Below, piece after piece: positions 1 through 7,360 of a DNA stretch of 24,370 bases. Origin of the DNA: Blastocladiella britannica (taxonomy: Eukaryota > Blastocladiomycota > Blastocladiomycetes > Blastocladiales > Blastocladiaceae). The position numbers and the translations under genes were made by a program. Under the pieces are notes generated by a model. The model saw only the letters and a list, made by a program, of their open reading frames with translations, was not told where the DNA came from and did not search any database. Position 1 is the stretch's first letter. The number at the start of each line of letters is the position of its first letter. The DNA lies in NCBI GenBank assembly GCA_025349905.2, contig MU624778.1, positions 1 through 24,370 on the forward strand. The letters are read 5' to 3'.

Positions 1-448
1 AAGCGCGATCAACTCACCGACTGTGTGATCTCTTTCGCTCTTTCTTTCCGTCTCGACCGAGTGCGGATCAAGGCCAAGATCAAGCAGGAATCCAGGATCA
101 AGGACATATGAGAGCGGTTGATGTTGGGGCCGGGACGAGTGGAAATAGCTGGAATGTAAGAAATCTATTGGAAATGCTGGATCCGAGCACTGGAGCTGGA
201 AAGGCGGGATATCGGAATGGCAGTGGAAACCCAGCCTGGATATCCATTGGGTATCATGGAAGGACTGGCCGAAATATCAACGAGAAAACCAGACTAGTTT
301 GACATTGGAAAGAAAAATGGGCATTGGAATTCCGATGCAAGGATTTGGGACACGAGAATTTCTTACAAAGTAAATAGTGTTCCGATTTCCATGGCAGGCC
401 AGCTTGGAATTCCATCTCCAAAACCGTGCTCAGTGCGCAGCCGTGAAC
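1..448. other. Gene-free 3' flank rich in TGGAA words
   Basis: I see no gene here. The word GATCAAG occurs three times between about 67 and 105. From about 140 to 420 the plus strand carries TGGAA nine times, twice inside GGAATTCC palindromes. The only open frame (108-302) has no recognisable protein character. This is probably the 3' flank of the Tls1-type gene, which ends at 449, or the upstream region of a gene beyond the left edge. A CT-rich tract at 29-52 resembles pyrimidine-rich promoter DNA seen elsewhere in the window. Confidence 0.4.
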
Positions 449-1742
449 CTACCTCCGCGCGCGCTTGGCCGGCGGAGGAGACTCACCATCACCGCTATTA
501 GAAGCAGCAGCAGAAGCCTTCGCATCCGGCCCAAGCAACGCCTCCAACAACCGCGCGCCATGCCCGACCCCACCTTCCCCGACGCGTCGCTCGCGCTCAA
601 TCTGTTCTTTAAGCGACTCGTCATTGGTCACAATGCCCATGGGCGTGCGTCCACGCTTATCCCGCAACAGGTCCTCGGCCACGTGCAGGTCAAACAGCGA
701 CTCGCGGGTACGGCGCGAAATGCGCCACCGCATCGCCGGGAACGGGTTGTTGGCGAACGCCAGGTCGCGGTCGGTCGGGTCGTCCTCGGTCATGGCGTGC
801 GCGGCGTCCAGCGCCGAGAGCGTCGCATGGGTTTGTTTTGCAGCGCGTTTGCGCACACTTGTTGTTTTAATGTGAGCATTTCAATACGTAAATGGTTAAG
901 ATAAATAAGCGTACTCGGTCCCAAGCTCGACCTCGGGAATCGCCGTCAGCATTGCGGCCGAGGACGTGACGGAACCCTCTTTGATCTCGGGTCGCGCGAC
1001 TCGCAGGTGATCCGGGACTGCGTACAGTTCCTCGTCGATCGCGTCCGGCATCAGCGATACCGCACCCGAGGCAGTAGCTGCAGCAGATGCGGCAATGTCC
1101 CCAAGCGTAGGAGCGGTGGAGCTGCTAAAGGCAGATGAAGATGCCGGACCAGTCGCTGTTGCGTTGCGACGCTTTGCCAGCTCATCCTCAATGAATCGCT
1201 CCCTTTGTAAAAAAACAATATTCAGTAACATATGGTCGTTGTCGTTGGGTAAAATGTATAAGTACATGTGTTTGGTGGCATCCAGCGTCTTGTTGGTGCC
1301 CGTGAACGAGGCCATGTACTCTTTCTTGTCTCTGGTAAAGGGCATATCAGAAGAAGGTCAGTGAGGACGACGACCATGACGACCACTTATAAAAATGAAT
1401 TTACTTTGGCGTGGATAGGCCAATCTGCGGGTCGTCGTCGTGCTCGGCCGCGTCCTTGGCGGCTTTGGCTTCCGCGGAAAGGCCCGGATTGAGTAATAGC
1501 GAGGCGTCGACTCCGCGCGGACGGGCTCGAAACGCGCGTGCTGCTTTCAGGTCGGCCAGCAGCGATGATCCATTTTGGTCCGTATCTTTGCCAGCATCCG
1601 TGTCCATGGGTTGTTGCGCCTCGGATTTTTGCTCTTCCTCTTCTTCGGGCGACGCGTGCTTGCGCAGATTGCTCCCACGGACGCGTTTCCTGATGGTGGG
1701 CAGCGCTGGTGGTGGTGGTGGTGGTGGTGCGGGCTGCGACAT
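449..1742 (-). CDS. tls1: Tls1/C9orf78 (HCA59) family splicing factor, 4 exons
   Basis: Reconstructed exons on the minus strand are 1742-1405, 1331-1266, 1202-915 and 857-449. The introns are 73, 63 and 57 nt, all GT-AG, and every junction restores frame, giving about 366 aa. Family landmarks appear in order: a basic/acidic N-terminus after a proline run, LLADLKAARAFRARPRGVDA, YMASFTGTNKTLDATKHMER leading into FIEDELAKRR, LYAVPDHLRV, and AAMLTAIPEVELGTD. These match the conserved core of the HCA59/C9orf78 family (vertebrate form about 290 aa). Known role: it binds the spliceosomal helicase Brr2, and fission yeast Tls1 promotes splicing of shelterin mRNAs. The low-complexity C-terminus ends in a basic tail (PPAKRARR) that may act as a nuclear signal. 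An upstream in-frame ATG at 1799 is possible. I chose 1742 because translation from 1799 only adds sequence from an A/T-rich 5' leader. It is divergent from POT1. Confidence 0.85.
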
Positions 1743-1829
1743 TATTTTCTCTTTTTTTTTTGCTTCAAAAACTTCAAAAAGAATTGACGACAGCGGCATT
1801 TCACACTGAACACACTGAACTGGTCAAGC
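1743..1829. promoter_or_regulatory. Short bidirectional promoter between tls1 and pot1
   Basis: Only 87 bp separates the two start codons, so both 5' leaders and core promoters must lie here or overlap the coding ends. The DNA is A/T-rich, with a T run near 1751-1760 and A-rich stretches after it, unlike the GC-rich coding DNA on both sides. No TATA box is evident. Confidence 0.6.
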
Positions 1830-4301
1830 ATGGCAACCACGACCGCCCACTCGCCACAGGCCGTCTCCCTGGCATCCCTACGCGTCGGCAATAACGTCTC
1901 CATCATAGCCGTGGTCTCCGGCCCGCCCTCAACCCCCAAACGCACGCGCTCAGGCACCACCTACTCGTCATCCGTGCTTCTGACCGATGACTCGATGCCT
2001 CCAAACGCTGGGGTCATGTGCCTGGTCTTCCGCGGCTCCGAGCAACAGTGCGCGTTGCCCGTGGCCCCGGGCGATATCGTGCACCTGGTCGGGTTTGACG
2101 CGTGCATGTACAGCGAGCGCATGCAGCTGCAGTGCCGCGATAGTAACAAGAAAGCAAGGATCGGAATCGTTTCCTCGGGAATGGGGGGACAACAACAGGT
2201 AAGGGTGCCGCCCGACTGGCCCGAGTTCCCGTTGCGTGGGCAGGGCGATTTCAGCAGGATCGCACACTTGCAGCAGTGGCAAGAGGCGCAGCGACAGGTC
2301 GCCGGGATGTCGCATACGCAGCTGTTTGGGTCGATCATCTCGCAGTCGCCCGTGGTCTTTGGTGGTGGTCCTCGATCTGTTCCGGAGACGCCGTCACGTC
2401 AAAGCCATGTTGGGCTGGTCAGGACACCCGGATCGGCTGGGCCCTCTCCCTTGGTCTCGGCCCGCGCCGTCGTGTCGTCGTTTGACGCGCTGTCCGTGGA
2501 CCAGTTCGCCGACGTGGTGTGCGAAATCACCGCGGTCCCAGCGGCCACACAGCCGCGGTCGGACCTGGTGCTGGTGACGGCGACCGACTGGTTCCTGGAT
2601 CCCGAGGACGAGTACGTCGTCATTTATGTAACCATTATCTCTCATCTCACTCTCATTGTGCCATTGACCACAGAGCCCGATCACATACGTTACACCACCT
2701 ATCCTCCCGCACGCCGATCCACCCGCGCACAACGTCGGTTCTGTACTGGGTCAACCCGCCCCAACTCTCCTCCGCGCGCTCCCAGCTCGCCGCTCCGGGA
2801 CGCCTAGTCCTGCTGCGCAACGTGCGCCCACGGCGGATCAAGCGCGACGATTTAATGGCTTCCACTTTGGGGCTGCCGCTGGAATTGCACTTGCAAACCA
2901 CGGGTATGTCGCCATCGACGCGCGTGGTATGGCTGGACGCCGCTGATCCACGGGCATTGGAAGTAGTGCGCCGCAAACAGGCGGTGGTCCGACGGTGCGA
3001 TCCGCAGAACTGGGCGGCAGGGATCGAGAGCGGGGAGATCGCGGTCGGGGTGCCGCCGCCGCCGCCGCCCCCACCACCGCCTCCACCGATGCCGATGTCG
3101 ATGATGATTGGGGGTGCTGGGTATGCTTCATATGCCGGGATTACGACTGTTACGACTGCGTACGCTGCGAATTCGACGACATCTGATTGGCCGCAGCGTC
3201 GGCAACGGGATGTCGATGACGATGACGAGAATATTGGGTTGGTGCCGCCGTCGAAGCGAGCGCGAGCTGCCGCCGAATCCGCCATACAAGTGGGCCAGAA
3301 TGCGCGCAACCCAACCCCTTCACCACCACGGGTATCGTCGTCGACAGCAAGTGGTGGCAGCAGCACCGACGACGGATCCCACCAACACCGAGGCTCGGCC
3401 GCCCGGTTGTCGATCCCGGGAGCACAAGGGTCGGGGGTTAGCAGCTACACGGGTACTGCTCTCATTTATACTTTACAAGAGTGAGCTTCTGATGTAATGG
3501 TGTTTATACAGAGACGATCCACCGCTACATTCCCCCATCTGCTGTGGTCGACCTGAAATCGAGGACCCGCACCAAAGAACGGTGCCGGGTCCGGTTTGTC
3601 GGCATTGCGCCGGCAATTCTCAGCAACTTGACGGTCGAATCATGCGCATCGTGCCACACGACGTACGTCCTTTCCTCTTTTCGGTTTTCTATATGGTACT
3701 CACGTCATCGTTCACAACAAATAACAAGGGGTACATGTGAGTGTACCCCCACGGGTCCCAGAGCCTGGCACTTCCGGTTCCGGCTGGACGCAATCGACGT
3801 TGATGGGTATAGCGCGAGCATGACGGGGATCCAGAATGACCGCGATGGTATCTCAATGATGGTACAGCACGACGTGGACCGGACCGTGTTTCCCGACATA
3901 ACCGCGTGCGAGTACGTCTTTACTTCTTGTTCAAATGTTCATGTTGGCTCAACAAAAGTATGGATAAAAGCCTTTCAAAGAACCCTCACGTGGCCATGCG
4001 CGTGCTGCGGCGACTGGCGATGCTGCTACATGGAATCAGCGACCTGGATGCGCAAGTAGCGCCGCCGCTCGTGGAACGGCTGCTCGGGTCGTCGTGCAAT
4101 GCGGTACTGGGCGACCCCGCCTCATTCGGACTGTCCGTTGCTGGTGGCCACAATGGACACCTGAGGCAACGGCAGTCGAATCCGCCCGTGTGCGACATTA
4201 CCGTGTTCCGCGACCATCGACACGCCGACAACAAGTACGTGCTGGCCAACACGTCAATCCCGGACCCATCAGCGCAATCGTCATCGCCCAGTGCCGAGTA
4301 A
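1830..4301 (+). CDS. pot1: POT1 telomere single-strand-binding protein, 5 exons
   Basis: Exons are 1830-2611, 2674-3452, 3512-3662, 3729-3911 and 3959-4301. Introns are 62, 59, 66 and 47 nt, all GT-AG and frame-restoring, giving about 745 aa. POT1 binds the 3' G-strand overhang of telomeres through tandem OB folds. OB1 (about residues 10-115) shows VGNNVSIIAVVSGP, GTTYSSSVLLTDDS and VAPGDIVHLVGF. OB2 (about 225-390) includes LVTATDWFLDPEDE, SVLYWVNPP and LVLLRNVRPRRIKRDD. A disordered linker with a 12-proline run (about 3055-3090) follows. The C-terminal OB region starts at TIHRYIPPSAVVDLKSRTRT. It carries CASCHTTGTCEC, a Cys cluster recalling the zinc site of the vertebrate POT1 C-terminal domain, and ends with VCDITVFRDHRHADNKYVL. 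The length is close to the usual 550-650 aa once the linkers are discounted. It is divergent from tls1. Confidence 0.92.
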
Positions 4302-4323
4302 AGCAAAGAAAAAAATGTATTTA

Positions 4324-5066
4324 TTATACGTCCAAAGTGCCCTTGGTCGACGGCACCGCATTCCCGTACGGCGCAATAGCCTCGCGCACCGCCACCGCAA
4401 ACGCCTTGAACGCAGCCTCGGCCTTGTGATGATCGTTGACGCCCTTGAGCACGTCCACGTGCACCGTGATGGCCGCCGCCGACGCAAACGACTCGAAAAA
4501 GTGCGGCACCATTTCGGTCGACAGCGACCCGACAGACGCCCGGGTGAATGCCACGGGCCCCCCGAAATCGCAGAATGCACGGCCGGAAATATCCACCACC
4601 GCACGCGCTAGCGCTTCGTCCAAGGGCGCGTACGCGGTGCCGTACCGCCGGATGCCCTTCGGTGGACCCAGCGCTTGCTTGAACGCGGTGCCCAGCGCTA
4701 ACGCTACATCTTCCACCGTGTGGTGGTCGTCCACGTGCAGGTCGCCGGCACACCGCAGTTCCAGAGCAATGCCCGAGTGCTTGGCGAACGCGTGCAGCAT
4801 CTAATGTCCATTTCGCTGTTAACATTCGTTTCGCTTTTGGCTAAAAGGTAGAGACGTGCGTGATCAAAGAACCCAATGCCCGTGGCAACATCAATCGGCG
4901 CGTCGACCAGCGGTGCACCGGTGCTCGGGAGCGCCAGGCGCAGCGTGATGCTGGTTTCGCCCGTGGTGCGAGTCACGGCCGCGAACCGGGGCGCCGAGGA
5001 CTGCAAGTGCGCCGACGTGGACACGGCCGGTAAAGGTTTGGCGGGCGGAGGGCTCGGGGTCGTCAT
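4324..5066 (-). CDS. his3: Imidazoleglycerol-phosphate dehydratase (HIS3 type), 2 exons
   Basis: Exons are 5066-4860 and 4800-4324, giving 227 aa, the normal length. The enzyme converts imidazoleglycerol phosphate to imidazole-acetol phosphate, the sixth step of histidine synthesis, using two metal ions bound by histidine-rich motifs. These are visible: ATGIGFFDH joined to [10 protein letters not shown], then [58 protein letters not shown] and the C-terminal VPSTKGTL. The family sequence requires [13 protein letters not shown] across the junction. That fixes the exon end at 4860, so the intron begins GCACGT and ends TTAG: a GC-AG intron. CCAAT boxes lie upstream. It ends tail-to-tail with pot1, 22 bp away. 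Confidence 0.97.
4801..4859 (-). other. GC-AG intron of the IGPD gene
   Basis: This 59-nt intron starts GCACGT and ends CATTAG, and contains TGTTAACAG as a possible branch region. It is phase 0. A GT donor 7 nt downstream (GTCTCT) would break the conserved GFFDHMLHAF block, so the GC donor fits best. GCACGT differs by one base from GTACGT, the commonest donor in this window. Confidence 0.75.
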
Positions 5067-5177
5067 TTTGCTTTCAATTGGTGGCTTCGAGAAAAAGAGA
5101 GCAGAGGTACGAGCGGCTATTGGCCCGGCTCAAAAAAAAAAAAAATCCTCACGTGGGGTCTATTGATGTTGAAAGAT
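5067..5177 (-). promoter_or_regulatory. Upstream region of the IGPD gene with two CCAAT boxes
   Basis: Read on the minus strand, CCAAT occurs at 5119-5123 and 5077-5081. The first is about 53 bp before the start codon, a normal place for a CCAAT box. A 13-base homopolymer (T on the minus strand) at about 5131-5143 could also form the 3' processing region of the gene ending at 5178. No Gcn4-type TGACTCA site is seen. Confidence 0.35.
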
Positions 5178-5537
5178 TTACAGCTCCTCCTCGGCAATGC
5201 AGCACGCGCAACACACGCCCAGGCAGCACAGCGAGTCGCGCCCGACTTTACCACCCTCGCAGCACAGAATGTTCTTGCAGCACACCAGCCCAATGCAGCA
5301 CAGCGCCACCACCGCCGCTGCCGCGATCCCAATGTACATGCCCGTCTTGGCTGCCGAAGACATGACCCCCTGTTCGGTCAGCGACTGCTGCGATGATGCA
5401 TCGGTTCCAGTGGTTACGGGTGATGGGAGCGCAAACACCGAATCCACCATGGCCATCAGGGACATGATGGTCATCAGCACCGCCAGAAACAGGCGCGACG
5501 ACGACATGGAGGTGGTGTTAATGGACGTGGTCTTCAT
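5178..5537 (-). CDS. Small cysteine-rich membrane protein with signal peptide
   Basis: This is an unrecognised 119-aa single-exon protein. The N-terminus is a clear signal peptide or signal anchor, with hydrophobic core LFLAVLMTIMSLMAMVDSVF and probable cleavage after VFA. A short Ser/Thr-rich stretch follows, then a transmembrane helix (MYIGIAAAAVVALCCIGLVC). The short C-terminal tail is unusually rich in Cys pairs (CCEGGK, SLCCLGVCCACC) and ends IAEEEL. The layout suggests a type I membrane protein with a cytosolic Cys cluster that may be palmitoylated or bind metal. That is inference. I start at the ATG at 5537 because it directly precedes the signal sequence; an in-frame ATG at 5507 would also retain it. 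The coding character is moderate, and the frame has no homologue I can name. Confidence 0.6.
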   Translation of the reverse strand: MKTTSINTTSMSSSRLFLAVLMTIMSLMAMVDSVFALPSPVTTGTDASSQQSLTEQGVMSSAAKTGMYIGIAAAAVVALCCIGLVCCKNILCCEGGKVGRDSLCCLGVCCACCIAEEEL

Positions 5538-5843
5538 TTTTTTTTGTTTCTGGTTGGCCAAGCATTAGTGAATTCGGTTTTGTACAAGAATCAACGCAGT
5601 ACGTACTTGCTTGTTGGCAGGGTCTGTGCGAGAGGCAAGAAAAAGTGCAATGGTAGTTGATTTTGATTGATATGCACTCAAGCTGCAGGATGGGGAGCGA
5701 GGCAAGTATTTGTACGCGCGACAAAATAAAAGCGGAAAAAGCGGTTTTTTGCCAAGTCCTTTTTCTTTCACACGCAGTGGCGCTACCTGGCCGCAACGTG
5801 GATCCCAATCTCGGCATCCCTCATGGGCAACACTGCAAAAATT
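5538..5843 (-). other. Intergenic region between IPK1 and the small membrane protein gene
   Basis: This 306-bp stretch lies between the IPK1 stop codon and the small membrane-protein gene, both on the minus strand. It must hold the 3' end of IPK1 and the promoter of the downstream gene. It is A/T-richer than its flanks. Open frames here look random, and I see no RNA gene. Confidence 0.5.
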
Positions 5844-7145
5844 TCATTTCGGCAATACCTCCTCGCGCGCACGTAGTACCCCGGCAAAGCACGCGCGAAT
5901 GGCGCGGTCTAGTCGTGCCCACGCAGGGACTTTCCCAAATTGCTTGGGATCTAAATCGAGCAGCGTCGCCTGCATCACCGCGCATTTCCCGTCGTCCAGC
6001 GCGACCATCACGTTACCACGATCATCCAAGTCATGTGGTTGTGACTGAGGCGCACCGACCGTGATGAGCACCGAGCAGTCCTTGACCGTCATGGACAGCA
6101 CGTACTCGGCCACCACCTGCTGCGCACTCGCTTCTTCGACTTCGGCCTCTGGTGCAGCCGTCTCTCGGTCGATGCGGTCGCGGTACTGGCGCACCACGCG
6201 CTCCCACACGTTGTTGTCATACATAGCCACCTCGGCGTACCGGCGCTCGACGTCGGCCATGTCGAACGAGTCGAGCGACCGCTGGTGGTGCGCGAGCAAG
6301 TTGAACAGCGGTACCAGCGCGTGCAGCGTGCGTGTCAGCACCGAGGTCATCACCATCTCGTTGTCGTCAGCGCTGCGCCGCCAGGGGTGTAACAACGCAC
6401 CATCGTTGCTTGAAAGTGACTCGAGGTCCAGCACAGTCCCATCGACCCACGCACGCAAGTTGTTGCCCGGACACGCCATCAGCGCTGCGACCGCGTGCTC
6501 CACCGTGTCGGCGTGCAGCAGGTCGAGCGGACAGAACGGGGAGACACCCGGTGACTCTGATCGGGCCACCTTGTAGTGCTGGTGCATGCAGTATCGACAG
6601 GCCGTAATATTGTTGGTGGTGGTGGTGCGGCCAGGCTGGTTGGGCCGCGAGCATTCGCTGCCATCCCCGTCATTGTCGGGCACAAACAACCACTTGGGCT
6701 TGACCTCAAAGCACAGCGTCGGGCCAACACCGTCAATGGGCCGCGTGTAGTCCGGCGCCAAGATCGCCACCGCCTGGGTGGTGTCGATCGCCGACCCGGA
6801 CCGTGCCTCAGGCCGTACCGTGCGAGACTCCGCATCAAGGGCCGCCAGGAACTCTGCGTTCACGGCCACGGGCACAATCTGCGGCAGGTAACGGGTAGGG
6901 AACAGCGGGTGAATGGCTTCAGTCACGAACGCGGCCACGGCGGCCGGTGACGATATGGACGAGGATGCTTTGGCCACGCGCAGGACCAGATGCGTGCCGA
7001 GGTTCAAGGGTTCCGGTAGCGCACTGCGGACAGTATCTGCCAAGTGATGGTTTAGATCGGCGGCAAAGACCATGTTGGCGTTGCCCTCGCCGCGGTAGGT
7101 CCATAGCACCGGATCCAGTAGTGCGTCGATGCGGACAGTGTCCAT
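5844..7145 (-). CDS. ipk1: Inositol-pentakisphosphate 2-kinase
   Basis: This is a single-exon gene of 433 aa, within the usual family range. IPK1 phosphorylates inositol 1,3,4,5,6-pentakisphosphate at position 2 to make phytate (IP6), which in fungi supports mRNA export. Family motifs appear in order: YRGEGNANMVF (about 17-27, the glycine-rich nucleotide loop), LVLRVAK, CFEVKPKWLFVP (about 145-156, the conserved E-x-KPKW block), CRYCMHQHYK (about 184-193), FCPLDLLHAD (about 204-213) and KDCSVLITV near residue 360, equivalent to the DCSIM block. The Cys/His pattern around CRYCMH matches the zinc-binding part of the family. The start at 7145 is the first ATG and lies 17 residues before the nucleotide loop. 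It is divergent from the beta-trefoil-like gene. Confidence 0.93.
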   Translation of the reverse strand: MDTVRIDALLDPVLWTYRGEGNANMVFAADLNHHLADTVRSALPEPLNLGTHLVLRVAKASSSISSPAAVAAFVTEAIHPLFPTRYLPQIVPVAVNAEFLAALDAESRTVRPEARSGSAIDTTQAVAILAPDYTRPIDGVGPTLCFEVKPKWLFVPDNDGDGSECSRPNQPGRTTTTNNITACRYCMHQHYKVARSESPGVSPFCPLDLLHADTVEHAVAALMACPGNNLRAWVDGTVLDLESLSSNDGALLHPWRRSADDNEMVMTSVLTRTLHALVPLFNLLAHHQRSLDSFDMADVERRYAEVAMYDNNVWERVVRQYRDRIDRETAAPEAEVEEASAQQVVAEYVLSMTVKDCSVLITVGAPQSQPHDLDDRGNVMVALDDGKCAVMQATLLDLDPKQFGKVPAWARLDRAIRACFAGVLRAREEVLPK

Positions 7146-7360
7146 TTATACAGGAAATGGAAGGTGTTGGCTCCACTTGATATAATTTCGGGTGATCGAC
7201 CGTTGAAAGAGAAGTGACAGCAGCAACTCGCCGCTCCGCTTGAATCCACTTTTTTTATTTATTTTTTTTTTCAGCAGCCACGACAGGATACAAGAAGCGA
7301 AAGGGGAACCAACCCCTCACCAAGGCCAATGCCATACCTCACCAAAAAAAAACCGGAGCC
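7146..7360. promoter_or_regulatory. Bidirectional promoter region, IPK1 / beta-trefoil gene
   Basis: This 215-bp region separates two divergent start codons. It holds a T-rich tract (about 7250-7271, mostly T) and an A run (about 7342-7350) just before the plus-strand start, as is common in 5' leaders here. No specific operator is recognised. Confidence 0.5.

Noticed and set aside
2653..3366. Long minus-strand open frame opposite POT1
   Set aside because: It is a shadow of the GC-rich POT1 exon 2; the poly-Gly run mirrors the POT1 proline run.
4801..4859. GT donor (GTCTCT, 7 nt further into the intron) for the IGPD gene
   Set aside because: It leaves phase 1 and breaks the invariant FDHMLHAF block with the only good acceptor.
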